Assembly (NCBI RefSeq): GCF_002112505.1
Contig: NZ_NEHW01000008.1
Span: forward strand, 62,001-126,000
DNA: 64,000 bases
Reading direction: 5' to 3'
DNA from: Pseudomonas sp. R28(2017)
GTDB lineage: Bacteria; Pseudomonadota; Gammaproteobacteria; Pseudomonadales; Pseudomonadaceae
Part shown: positions 38,995 through 47,529 of the stretch, one piece after another
How the letters are laid out: every line of letters begins with the position of its first letter
Numbering within the stretch: the stretch's first letter is position 1
Made by a program: the position numbers and the translations under genes
The notes under the pieces: model-generated
What the model saw: only the letters and a program-made list of their open reading frames with translations
Told to the model about the DNA's origin: nothing
The model's database searches: none

Positions 38995-39011
38995 CGAGGG
39001 CTTCGCCCTCG
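38995..39011 (+). terminator. Small GC hairpin after the porin gene
   Basis: CGAGGGC-TTC-GCCCTCG lies 14 bp after the porin stop, next to a REP element. There is no T-run. Confidence 0.4.
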
Positions 39012-39093
39012 TTCGCGGGCAAGCCCGCTCCCACAGAATCAGCACAGGTTTCTGACACTGTGCATTACCTGTGGGAGCAGGCTTGCCCGCGAA
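39012..39093. repeat. Inverted pair of REP elements
   Basis: A right-type copy (39012-39035) and a left-type copy (39068-39093) flank 32 bp between the porin and the diguanylate cyclase gene. Confidence 0.88.
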
Positions 39094-39149
39094 AAACCAG
39101 ACACGATTCCGTCGGACAAATCTTGTCCGACAATCCGCGCTTCCCTAGA

Positions 39150-40688
39150 ATGTCGCCCGCCGCAAACGGCCCTGCCTCAGCAGTAGCGCGCATGCCCTCT
39201 CGATCACCGCGTTTCGCACTCTACAGGTCGCACCCCGAGCTGATCCTCAACCTGGGCAGTTGCCTTGCCGTGCTCGCCATCGTGGCCATCGTCAGCTACC
39301 TGCTGGCCCGCGAGCGCGACAGTGTCGAGCAGTCGGCCATCCGTTCCTCGAACAACATCGTCCAGCTGATCGAGAGCGACATCCTGCGCAATGTCGAACT
39401 CTACGACCAGTCGCTCAAAGGCCTGATCTGGGCCGTCAGCCGCAAGGAGCTGCCTGAGATCTCCGGCCCGCTGCGCCAGCGCCTGCTGTTCAATGAAGCC
39501 TTCGTCGACCGCACGCGCGGTGATGTGTTGTGGCTGGACAAGCAAGGCAACGTGGTCGGCGACTCCAGCAGCCCCATACCGCGCAAGGCCAACTTCGGCG
39601 ATACCGGGGTGTTCCAGGCCCACCTGCATGACCCGAACCTCGGTTTGCTGGTGGGGCCCCCCTTCAAGGCCAAGCTGGGCGACATGGACTGGTGCATCAG
39701 TTTCAGCCGGCGCATCAATGGCCCGCAGGGCGAATTTGCCGGCTTGGCCGCCGGGGCCCTGCGCCTGTCGTACTTCAGTGAGCTGTTCCGCCGTCTGGAC
39801 ATCGGCGATGAAAGCAGCATCAACCTGTTCAATACCGACGGCCAACTGCTCGCCCGGGAACCTGCACGCCCACAGGACCCGGCCATCGGTACCTACTACG
39901 GCGAACGCCCCAACTTCAAGCGCATCCTCAGCGAGCACAGCGGCAGCTTCACCGCCCGTTCTGGCAGCTCCCCTTCCCAGCGCATGTACACCTTCGCCCG
40001 GGTCGCCGACCTGCCGCTGATCGTGCTGGTGGTGCATTCTGCCGACGAGGTGTTCCAGTCCTGGCGGCGCACGGCCATCCTGGTCAGCGTCGCCACAGGC
40101 GTGCTGTGCATCGGCATTCTCTGGCTGACCTTGCTGCTGGGCCGCGAGCTGCGCCGCCGCCACGAAGCCGAACAAGGCCTGGCGACCCTGGCTGCCACCG
40201 ACAGCCTGACCGGCCTGGCCAACCGCCGCCGGCTGGACCAGGTGTTGCGACAGGAATGGTCACGCGCGCAGCGTAACCGCAAGCCGTTGGCGGTACTGAT
40301 GGTGGATGTGGATCATTTCAAGGCATTCAACCAGCGCCATGGTCACGCTGGAGGGGACCACGCGTTGCGCGAGGTCGCCAGCACACTTGAACTGTGCATC
40401 CGGCGCCCGGCTGACCTGGCCGCACGCTATGGTGGCGAAGAATTTCAGGTGATCCTGCCGGAAACCGAACTGGCCGGCGCGCTGCTGTTGGCCGAGCGCG
40501 TTCGCGCCCAGGTCGAGGCGCTGGCACCGTTTGCCGATGATGCTCACTCGGTGACAGTGAGCATCGGCGTCGGGGTCTACATCCCCGGCACCCAGCAAGA
40601 CCTCACACAGGTGCTGGGCGCCGCGGACGAAGCGCTCTACCGGGCCAAGGCCAATGGCCGCAACCGGGTCGAGGGGCCGCTGGACTAG
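39150..40688 (+). CDS. Membrane-bound diguanylate cyclase with extracytoplasmic sensor
   Basis: A 512-residue protein that should make c-di-GMP. Helix 1 (about 30-50) is followed by a ~240-residue periplasmic Cache-like sensor, helix 2 (about 305-328), and a C-terminal GGDEF domain. The active site is YGGEEF, and an inhibitory I-site RPAD lies 5 residues upstream, so activity and product inhibition are both expected. Start choice is uncertain: an ATG at 39192 is also possible, and the longer frame runs into a REP element. The stop overlaps the convergent DUF2383 gene. Proximity to lapF suggests a biofilm role, which is an inference. Confidence 0.9.
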   Translation: MSPAANGPASAVARMPSRSPRFALYRSHPELILNLGSCLAVLAIVAIVSYLLARERDSVEQSAIRSSNNIVQLIESDILRNVELYDQSLKGLIWAVSRKELPEISGPLRQRLLFNEAFVDRTRGDVLWLDKQGNVVGDSSSPIPRKANFGDTGVFQAHLHDPNLGLLVGPPFKAKLGDMDWCISFSRRINGPQGEFAGLAAGALRLSYFSELFRRLDIGDESSINLFNTDGQLLAREPARPQDPAIGTYYGERPNFKRILSEHSGSFTARSGSSPSQRMYTFARVADLPLIVLVVHSADEVFQSWRRTAILVSVATGVLCIGILWLTLLLGRELRRRHEAEQGLATLAATDSLTGLANRRRLDQVLRQEWSRAQRNRKPLAVLMVDVDHFKAFNQRHGHAGGDHALREVASTLELCIRRPADLAARYGGEEFQVILPETELAGALLLAERVRAQVEALAPFADDAHSVTVSIGVGVYIPGTQQDLTQVLGAADEALYRAKANGRNRVEGPLD

Positions 40689-41161
40689 GAACGGGCGCGA
40701 GCAGCGTTGCGCAGCGCCTTCACCTGGTCGTGGTTACGCTGCACGCCCTGCAGTTGTTTCTCCACCAGCGCATAGCTCTGATCGCTGGCCTGGCGGCCAA
40801 GCTTGACCAGTTTCTCGCGTGCTTCCTTGTAGGCCTTGAGGGCATGGTCTTCGCCGCGCTCTACTTCATTGAGCACCGCTTCCTCATCCTTGCCGGTGAC
40901 CATCGACTTGAGGTTGACCCAGCCACGGTGCAGGTCGCCACTGATGCTGGTGGAGGTTTCCGGATCACCACCCAGGCGGCGCACTTCGCTTTGCAGCTCG
41001 GCTGCGGCATTGGCGCACTCACCGGCACGCTGGACGAAGAACGCCTTCAGTTCCGGGTTCTTCACATCATCGGCCGAGGCTTTGAAGCCTTTCTCGCCAT
41101 CCTTGCTGTACTCGACCAGGTCGTTGAGTACGTCGATCACGTCTTTGTTGGGGTTGCTCAT
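40685..41161 (-). CDS. PA2169-type four-helix-bundle protein (DUF2383)
   Basis: A 158-residue, all-helical, charged protein (MSNPNKDVIDVLNDLVEYSKDGEKGFKASADDV...). It matches the ferritin-like PA2169/DUF2383 family in length and opening. AAGGAG 9 nt upstream fixes ATG 41161; the frame extends further upstream without a ribosome binding site. Function is unknown. It converges on the diguanylate cyclase with a 4-nt overlap of the stop codons. Confidence 0.85.
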   Translation of the reverse strand: MSNPNKDVIDVLNDLVEYSKDGEKGFKASADDVKNPELKAFFVQRAGECANAAAELQSEVRRLGGDPETSTSISGDLHRGWVNLKSMVTGKDEEAVLNEVERGEDHALKAYKEAREKLVKLGRQASDQSYALVEKQLQGVQRNHDQVKALRNAARARS

Positions 41162-41362
41162 GGCACGAACTCCTTGGCAGGTGATATTCACCTGTACTGG
41201 AGCAGCCTTCATGCCAAGCCAGAAATTTATAATAAATTCTTTAAAATCATTAAGTTACGAAACACCAAGCGAAACCTGGAAACGGCGTTATGCATGATTG
41301 CCGCTTGGGTGCTCGTGCAGATTGCAGTATGGTCGGCGCTCATTCACTGCCAGGCTTCGTCG

Positions 41363-41584
41363 ATGAAACCGGAAATGCTCGAACTGCTGGTTACCCGCAC
41401 CATGCCCTTTGGCAAGTACCAGGGGCGGATCATTGCCGACTTGCCGGGTGACTATCTGGCATGGTTTGCGCGCAAGGGCTTTCCTGCAGGGGAACTGGGC
41501 GGGTTGCTGGCGTTGATGCATGAGGTCGACCATAACGGCCTGGCTGACCTGCTGGTGCCCTTGCGGCAGAAGCATCAGCGCTAG
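41363..41584 (+). CDS. DUF3820 family protein
   Basis: A 73-residue cytoplasmic protein (MKPEMLELLVTRTMPFGKYQ...) with the DUF3820 signature MPFGKYQGRIIADLPGDYLAWFARKGFP. The family has been annotated as a putative quorum-sensing-regulated virulence factor, without firm function. An AT-rich stretch with TATAAT at 41228-41233 lies upstream. A REP pair follows. Confidence 0.85.
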   Translation: MKPEMLELLVTRTMPFGKYQGRIIADLPGDYLAWFARKGFPAGELGGLLALMHEVDHNGLADLLVPLRQKHQR

Positions 41585-41591
41585 CCTGCAC

Positions 41592-41685
41592 TGGCCTCTT
41601 CGCGGGCAAGCCCGCTCCCACAGGGATCGCGCAATCTTCAGGCCTGCACAAATCCTGTGGGAGCGGGCTCGCCCGCGAAGAGGCC
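41592..41685. repeat. Inverted pair of REP elements between convergent genes
   Basis: Full-length copies GGCCTCTTCGCGGGCAAGCC... (41592-41625) and its inverse (41654-41685) lie between the DUF3820 gene and fruA. They may act as a shared 3' structure. Confidence 0.92.
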
Positions 41686-41705
41686 GGTAAAGCCAACAGA
41701 AAGCC

Positions 41706-43436
41706 TCAGCCTTTAGCGGGCGCTACAGCCAACTCCACCCGCTCGCTCTTCTTGATCACCGCATACACCACGGCAGTTACCAGGCTCCCCGCCACAATCG
41801 CCAGCAGATACAACAGCGCATGGTTGATCGCATTGGGGATCAGCAGCACGAACAGCCCGCCATGCGGCGCCATCAGCTTGCAGCCGAAGTACATCGACAG
41901 CGCACCGGTCAAGGCGCCACCGGCAATGCTCGCCGGGATCACCCGCAGCGGGTCCTTGGCGGCAAACGGGATAGCCCCTTCGGAAATGAAGCACAGCCCC
42001 AGCGCCAGCGCCGCCTTGCCCGCCTCGCGCTCGCTCTGGGCGAACTTGCGCCGGGCCAGGAAGGTGGCGATGCCCAGGCCGATCGGCGGCACCATGCCCG
42101 CGGCCATGGTCGCCGCCATCGGTGCATAGCTGGAAGACGCCAGCAGCCCCACCGAGAAGGCATAGGCCGCCTTGTTGATCGGCCCACCGAGGTCGACGCA
42201 CATCATCCCGCCCAACAGCAGCCCGAGCAGGATGGCGTTGGTGGTGCCCATGCTGTCGAGGAAGTGCGTCAGCCCTTCGAGCATCGCCGCCACCGGCTGG
42301 CCGACCACGTAGATCATCACCAGGCCAGTGAACAGGCTGGCCAGCAGCGGGATGATCAGGATCGGCTTGAGCGCGTCCAGGCTGCTCGGCAGGCGTGCCC
42401 AGCGGGCGATGGCCTTGGCGCTGTAGCCGGCGAGAAAGCCGGCGACGATGCCACCGATGAAACCGGCACCCAAGGTACTGGCCAGCAGGCCACCGATCAT
42501 GCCCGGCGCCAGGCCCGGGCGGTCGGCGATGGACCAGGCGATGTAGCCTGCGAGCAGCGGCACCATCAACTTGAACGCCGCCTCACCACCGATCTGCATC
42601 AGCGCGGCGGGCAAGGTGCCCGGTTCCTTGTAGGCTTCGATGCCGAAGACGAACGACAGGGCAATCAGCAGACCACCGGCCACCACCATCGGCAACATGA
42701 ACGAAACACCGGTCAGCAAGTGCTTGTAGACGCCGGTTTTCTCAGCCTTGGCCGGCGCCGCCGAAGCAGCGTCCGTGGCGCTTTCGACCTTGGCCTCGGC
42801 CAGGGCCTTGTCCAAGGTCGCACGTGCCTGCTTGAGGGCGATGCCCGTGCCGCAGCGGTAGATGCGCTTGCCGGCAAAGCGTGCCGTCGGCACCTCGATG
42901 TCGGCGGCCAGGAGCACCACATCGGCATCGGCAATGGCCTGGGCCGACAGCGGGTTGCGTGCGCCAACCGAGCCCTGGGTCTCGACGGTGAGCTGGTAAT
43001 CCAGCTGTTGCGCCGCCTGTTGCAAGGCCTCGGCAGCCATGAAGGTATGCGCCACGCCCGTCGGGCAGGCGGTGACCGCAACAATGCGTACCGCCGCTGA
43101 AGGCACCGTGCCGAGCGCTTGGGCAGCCAGCACTTCGGCCTTGCCTGCGGCCTCGTCGAGGAACCCCTCACGGTCGGCCAGGGCCTGCGCCGGGGTGCTC
43201 TGGTACACGCGCTTGCCGGCGAAGCGAGAAAGGTCAACCGGGCCGGTGCTGACCACCAGCACCCAGTCGGCCTCGGCAATTTGCGCAGGCGTCAGCTGGC
43301 GCTCGGGATGTTCGGTGCCCTGTACCTCGACACTGGTGCTCCAGCCGCGGCGCTGGGCGGCGGCCGCCAACAGGCGGGCGCTGAGTACGCTGGACACCTG
43401 CCCGTTGGGGCAGGCGGTGACAATGGCGATGTTCAT
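41706..43436 (-). CDS. fruA: Fructose PTS permease EIIB'BC
   Basis: A 576-residue inner membrane permease that imports fructose as fructose-1-phosphate. The degenerate EIIB' domain (1-100) keeps VTACPNGQVSS. The active EIIB domain has phospho-Cys124 in VTACPTGVAHTFMAAEAL. The EIIC membrane domain (about 235-570) includes SFMLPMVVAGGLLIALSF and GGPINKAAYAFSVG. I chose ATG 43436, with AGAGGG upstream; it overlaps the fruK stop by 4 nt. An AACAACAA Hfq/Crc motif adjoins the ribosome binding site. Confidence 0.96.
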   Translation of the reverse strand: MNIAIVTACPNGQVSSVLSARLLAAAAQRRGWSTSVEVQGTEHPERQLTPAQIAEADWVLVVSTGPVDLSRFAGKRVYQSTPAQALADREGFLDEAAGKAEVLAAQALGTVPSAAVRIVAVTACPTGVAHTFMAAEALQQAAQQLDYQLTVETQGSVGARNPLSAQAIADADVVLLAADIEVPTARFAGKRIYRCGTGIALKQARATLDKALAEAKVESATDAASAAPAKAEKTGVYKHLLTGVSFMLPMVVAGGLLIALSFVFGIEAYKEPGTLPAALMQIGGEAAFKLMVPLLAGYIAWSIADRPGLAPGMIGGLLASTLGAGFIGGIVAGFLAGYSAKAIARWARLPSSLDALKPILIIPLLASLFTGLVMIYVVGQPVAAMLEGLTHFLDSMGTTNAILLGLLLGGMMCVDLGGPINKAAYAFSVGLLASSSYAPMAATMAAGMVPPIGLGIATFLARRKFAQSEREAGKAALALGLCFISEGAIPFAAKDPLRVIPASIAGGALTGALSMYFGCKLMAPHGGLFVLLIPNAINHALLYLLAIVAGSLVTAVVYAVIKKSERVELAVAPAKG

Positions 43437-44380
43437 CGGCAACCCTCTTGTTGTTCTGTCAGTTGCACGGCGGCTTCCAGCTGCGCGAGCTGATCGCGGT
43501 CGGCGATGCCGAAACCGACCTGGGTCACGGCCTGCGCGGCGATGGCGGTGGCGCGACGCAAGGTCTGCTGGGGTGAATCCTCTGCCAACAGGCCATGGAC
43601 CATGCCGGCGACCAGCGAATCACCCGCGCCCACGGTACTGGCAACCCGCACCTGCGGCGGCCGCGCCTGAAGCGCCTGGCCGGCAGCAAACCAGCTGACC
43701 CCCTGTGCACCCGCCGAAACCACCACATGCTCGATACCGCTGGCCAGCAGTCGCTCGGCAGCGGCGCGCTGCTCGGCGGCGGTGTGCACCACCAGGCCGA
43801 GCACTTCGCCCAGCTCTTCGGTATTGGGTTTGACCAGCCAGGGCGCACTTTGCAGCCCGGCACGCAACGCGTCGCCACTGCTGTCGAGGGCCACTTTCAG
43901 CCCTTGTGCCTGCAACTGCTCGAGCAACTGGCGGAACCACTCGGGGCTGATGCCACGCGGCAGGCTGCCCGCCACGACCACCGCGTCGTGCCCTGGCGCT
44001 ACCTGGGCCAGGCGGCGCAGCAGTTCGGCGCGGGCGGCTTCGTCGACTTCCGGCCCCTGGCCGTTGATGTCGGTGACCCGGCCATCGGCCTCGACCAGCT
44101 TGAGGTTGCTGCGGGTTTCACCGGCCACGCGCACGAAGCAGTCGGCAAAACCGCGCCGGGCGATCAGTGCCTCGAACGGTTGCGGGTTGTCGCGGCCCAG
44201 AAAGCCCCCGACCGTGACACTGTGGCCCAGGTCGGCGAGCACCTGGGCCACGTTCAGGCCTTTGCCGGCCGCATGGCTTTGCTGGGCCTGCGCACGGTTG
44301 ACGTGCCCTGGGCGCAAGGCATCGAGGCTGACGGTGATGTCCAGCGCCGGGTTCAAGGTCAGGGTGAGGATCTTGGCCAT
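43433..44380 (-). CDS. fruK: 1-Phosphofructokinase
   Basis: A 315-residue PfkB-family kinase that converts fructose-1-phosphate to fructose-1,6-bisphosphate. The N-terminal TLNPALDITVSLDALRPGHVNR and GGFLGRDN motifs are present. The catalytic Asp is in VGAGDSLVAGMVHGLL. It overlaps fruB by 1 nt (TGATG) and fruA by 4 nt, inside the fruBKA operon. Confidence 0.96.
   Translation of the reverse strand: MAKILTLTLNPALDITVSLDALRPGHVNRAQAQQSHAAGKGLNVAQVLADLGHSVTVGGFLGRDNPQPFEALIARRGFADCFVRVAGETRSNLKLVEADGRVTDINGQGPEVDEAARAELLRRLAQVAPGHDAVVVAGSLPRGISPEWFRQLLEQLQAQGLKVALDSSGDALRAGLQSAPWLVKPNTEELGEVLGLVVHTAAEQRAAAERLLASGIEHVVVSAGAQGVSWFAAGQALQARPPQVRVASTVGAGDSLVAGMVHGLLAEDSPQQTLRRATAIAAQAVTQVGFGIADRDQLAQLEAAVQLTEQQEGCR
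43448..43455 (-). promoter_or_regulatory. Hfq/Crc-type A-rich motif at the fruA start
   Basis: On the minus strand AACAACAA (matching AANAANAA) lies 3-5 nt before the AGAGGG ribosome binding site of fruA, in the fruK 3' end. Hfq/Crc binding here would repress fruA translation under catabolite repression. Confidence 0.6.
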
Positions 44381-47232
44381 CAGTAACGCTCCACCAGCGC
44401 GCGAACCGCCGCGGCGCTGTCCTGTTGCAGGGCCTCGCGCGCCAGGGCGCGGGCCGTTTGGTGATCAGCCTGGCGCACCAGGGCTTTGACTTCGGCAATG
44501 CTGCGGGCCGCCACGCTCAGCTCGTCCACCTCCAGGCCCAGCAGCACGGCCACCGCCTGCGGGTCGGCGGCCAGTTCGCCACAGACCCCCACCCACTTGC
44601 CCTCGGCGTGGGCGGCGCGCACGGTCATGTCGATCAGGCTCAGCACCGCCGGGTGCAGGCCGTCGGCCTGGGCAGAAAGGCTCGGGTGCCCCCGGTCGAT
44701 GGCCAGGGTGTACTGGGTCAGGTCGTTGGTGCCGATGCTGAAGAAATCCACTTCGCGGGCCAGCTGCGGCGCCAGCAAGGCGGCGGACGGCACTTCGACC
44801 ATGATCCCCACTTGCAGGTCGGCGACCGGAATTTCCAGGCGCAGGCGCTCGACCATGGCGCGCGCCTCACGCCACTCGTGAACCTGCCCGACCATGGGGA
44901 ACATGATGCGCAGCGGCCGCTGATCGGCGGCGCGCAGCAAGGCACGCAGCTGGTCTTCCATGATCTGCGGGCGTTGCAGGGTCAGGCGCACGCCACGCAC
45001 GCCGAGGAACGGGTTTTCCTCGGCGGCGATCGGCCAGTACGGCAATGGCTTGTCGCCCCCCACATCGAGGGTACGCACCACCAGTGGCCGGCCGCCGAGG
45101 CCATCGAGCACGCGGCGGTACTCCGCTTCCTGGGTGGCCACGTCGGGTGCCTGCGAGTGGGCCATGAAGATCAGCTCGGTGCGCAGCAGGCCAACACCTT
45201 CGGCGCCCTGCTCCACCACCTTGTCGATGCCGCTGCTCTCGCCGATGTTGGCGAATACTTCGATGGCATGGCCATCGCGGGTCACGGCCGGCTCATGGCG
45301 TTTGGCCCAGGCGGCTTGCAGGCGCTGTTCGCGCTGGTCGCGCTCGGCCAGCGCGCGTTGCAGCTCGTCAGCTGGCGGTGCGACGCTGACCACACCGCGC
45401 TGGCCGTCGAGCAGCAGCGGGGTGCCGGCATCGAGCAGCAGCACCGCCGGGCCCGCGCCGACCACCGCCGGGATGCCCAGGGCGCGGGCGACGATCGCGC
45501 TGTGCGCGGTGGCGCCGCCATGAGCGGTGACGATGCCGGCGACACGGGCCGGGTCCAGGCGGGCGACATCGGAGGGGCCGACCTCGCCCATCACCAGCAC
45601 GTAGGGTTGATCGGGCTCGCTCTGGGCCTGCACGCCACACAACTGGGCCAGCACCCGGCGGCCGATGTCGCGCAGGTCGGCAGCGCGCTCGGCCAGCAGG
45701 GCGTCGTGCAGCGCTTCCTGCTGGCGCGCCGCGGCTTCGATCACCGCCATCCAGGCCGCCGCCGCACTTTCGCCCTGGGCCAGGCGGGCCTCGACATCGT
45801 CGCTCAGGGCCGGGTCGGCGAGCATTTCCTGATGGGTGACGAAGATGTCGCCAATCGACTTGTCGCTGCGCTGCACCAGCGCCTGCAATTGGCCATTGAC
45901 CGCCTCCAGCGCGCTGCGCAGCTTCAAGCGCTCCTGGGCTGGCGACTCACCACGCAGCGGGTAGTCGATATCGCGCTCGACGCAGACATGCGCCGGGCCG
46001 CTGGCAATGCCGGGGGATGCACTGACGCCCTGGATACGGCTGCCCGCAGCAGGCGCGTGAATAACGTCGACTGCGCTGGCAACGGCCACTGCGTCCGTTT
46101 GCGCCAACGGCTCGACGTCTTCGCCCAGGCCTTGCTCGATGGCTGCCAGCAGGACCGGCAAGGCATCGCCGGCAATCGACGGTTCGGCCATCAGTTCAAG
46201 TTCCTGGCCGCGTCGGGCGCCCAGGCTGAGCAGCTTGCTCAGGCTCTTGATCGACACCGCCGGCTGCGCGCTGTCGAGCACACGCACACGGATGTCGCCC
46301 TCGAAGCCCTTGGCCAGTTGCGCCAGGACCTTCGCCGGGCGGGCATGCAACCCATGCGGGTTGGCCAGCACGACACGCGCACTGGGCCAGTCAAGCGGCG
46401 CCTCCCCCCCCAGCACCTCCAGCACCGCGCGGCTGCTGGTGGCCTGGTAGAGCGTTTGCCCACGGCCTTCGATCAGCACTTCGCACAGGCGCTCGAGCAA
46501 CGCCTGGTGGGCCGCGCCGAGGCTGGCGAGGCAGAACAGGCCGTTGAGCGGCTGGTCGCGATAACGCAGAGGCTGCTGCGGGGTGATGAAGACCAGGCCA
46601 GGTTGGCGCACCTGGCGCTCGCTGTGCAGCCACCACAGGCCCTCGCCCAGCGGCAGGGGTTCGGCCTGCTGCAGCACGGCCGCGAAGCCGCTGTCGACAC
46701 AACCGGCGCGCTGCAGCAGACGGGCACCGCGCCAGGCCAGTTCATCGAAGTCTTCCGCCGGCAGATTCAGGCCGACCAGCTGCGCGTCCAGCGCCAGCGC
46801 CTGGGGCGCACCTTGCAGCAGCTTGAGCAATGCTTCGGCAGAGCTGGCCCGGCGCAGCGCCTCGGCCAGGTCGGTTTCGCCGAGGGCGCGGGTCAGCAAC
46901 TGCAGCAGGCGCAGGTGTTCATCGGAGCGGGCGGCGATGCCGATGGCCAGGTAGACGATCTGGCCATCGCCCCAATCCACGCCGTCGGGGAACTGCAGCA
47001 GGCGCACGCCCGTGGCGAACACCAGCTCGCGGGTCTGCGGGGTGCCGTGCGGGATGGCGATGCCCTGGCCGAGGAACGTCGAGCCTTGCGCTTCGCGCGC
47101 CTGCAAGCCGTCAAGATAACCTTCGGCAACCAGGCCGTCGGCTTCCAGCAGATCCGCCAGCAGGCGCAATGCCCCGGCCTTGTCGGCGGCCGTCTGGCCC
47201 ATGGCTATCTGCTCTTTGGCGAGCTCGAGCAT
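44380..47232 (-). CDS. fruB: Fructose PTS multiphosphoryl transfer protein EIIA-HPr-EI
   Basis: A 950-residue fusion protein that brings phosphate from PEP to FruA. The EIIA domain (1-145) has His62 in IAIPHGTPQ. The HPr domain (about 283-370) carries NPHGLHARPAKVL with the phospho-His in LHARPA. The EI domain (about 395-950) has the phospho-His in GGATAHSAIVARALGIP and C-terminal PEP-site motifs LRTELIFM and FFSIGTNDLTQYTLA. The ATG at 47232 follows AAAGGAGAAGG. It is first in the operon, downstream of a Cra box. Confidence 0.97.
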   Translation of the reverse strand: MLELAKEQIAMGQTAADKAGALRLLADLLEADGLVAEGYLDGLQAREAQGSTFLGQGIAIPHGTPQTRELVFATGVRLLQFPDGVDWGDGQIVYLAIGIAARSDEHLRLLQLLTRALGETDLAEALRRASSAEALLKLLQGAPQALALDAQLVGLNLPAEDFDELAWRGARLLQRAGCVDSGFAAVLQQAEPLPLGEGLWWLHSERQVRQPGLVFITPQQPLRYRDQPLNGLFCLASLGAAHQALLERLCEVLIEGRGQTLYQATSSRAVLEVLGGEAPLDWPSARVVLANPHGLHARPAKVLAQLAKGFEGDIRVRVLDSAQPAVSIKSLSKLLSLGARRGQELELMAEPSIAGDALPVLLAAIEQGLGEDVEPLAQTDAVAVASAVDVIHAPAAGSRIQGVSASPGIASGPAHVCVERDIDYPLRGESPAQERLKLRSALEAVNGQLQALVQRSDKSIGDIFVTHQEMLADPALSDDVEARLAQGESAAAAWMAVIEAAARQQEALHDALLAERAADLRDIGRRVLAQLCGVQAQSEPDQPYVLVMGEVGPSDVARLDPARVAGIVTAHGGATAHSAIVARALGIPAVVGAGPAVLLLDAGTPLLLDGQRGVVSVAPPADELQRALAERDQREQRLQAAWAKRHEPAVTRDGHAIEVFANIGESSGIDKVVEQGAEGVGLLRTELIFMAHSQAPDVATQEAEYRRVLDGLGGRPLVVRTLDVGGDKPLPYWPIAAEENPFLGVRGVRLTLQRPQIMEDQLRALLRAADQRPLRIMFPMVGQVHEWREARAMVERLRLEIPVADLQVGIMVEVPSAALLAPQLAREVDFFSIGTNDLTQYTLAIDRGHPSLSAQADGLHPAVLSLIDMTVRAAHAEGKWVGVCGELAADPQAVAVLLGLEVDELSVAARSIAEVKALVRQADHQTARALAREALQQDSAAAVRALVERY

Positions 47233-47288
47233 GACCTTCTCCTTTTGCAGCCCCGGCTTGGTTTTGATGCCGGGTACTGAGGTATTGT

Positions 47289-47301
47289 TGTGATATTCAC
47301 A
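47289..47301. promoter_or_regulatory. Perfect 13-bp palindrome upstream of fruB
   Basis: TGTGA-TAT-TCACA lies 57 bp before the fruB ATG. The half-sites are CRP/Vfr-like but the 3-bp spacer is too short for CRP (N6). It could be another regulator's operator or overlap the promoter. Confidence 0.4.
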
Positions 47302-47359
47302 GAATCAGCCAGTTCGACAGCCTTGCACGGGCGGCGGCCGAGGCAGAAAAATTAATAGC

Positions 47360-47371
47360 TGAAACGTTTAA
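47360..47371. promoter_or_regulatory. Cra (FruR) operator
   Basis: TGAAACGTTTAA is the exact reverse complement of TTAAACGTTTCA, the P. putida Cra box known upstream of fruB. It lies between fruB and fruR, 128 bp from the fruB start, so Cra probably represses fruBKA until fructose-1-phosphate accumulates. Confidence 0.85.
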
Positions 47372-47511
47372 TCTGACCAAGTGGCCACGTTACTCGATAA
47401 TCTTCCGAGGAAAAAGCCCCATCCTGTCGGACAATTGCGACAATGGTCGCCTGCGCGTGGCGGCCAACCCGGGTCAAACTACCCGGTCCTGGTTCCGTAG
47501 CCAGTCCCGGT

Positions 47512-47519
47512 AATAACAA
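47512..47519 (+). promoter_or_regulatory. Hfq/Crc-type motif at the fruR start
   Basis: AATAACAA matches AANAANAA and abuts the AAGGA ribosome binding site of fruR. Confidence 0.55.
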
Positions 47520-47529
47520 GGAAAATTCG

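Noticed and set aside
39060..39149. Upstream extension of the diguanylate cyclase to a GTG at 39060
   Set aside because: The added residues are translated from a REP element (LWEQACPRK), a common artefact.
44425..47280. 951-codon plus-strand frame opposite fruB
   Set aside because: The opposite strand encodes a complete EIIA-HPr-EI protein. The 951-codon frame is a GC-driven shadow.
47289..47301. CRP/Vfr binding site at TGTGATATTCACA
   Set aside because: The half-sites are separated by 3 bp instead of the required 6 bp.
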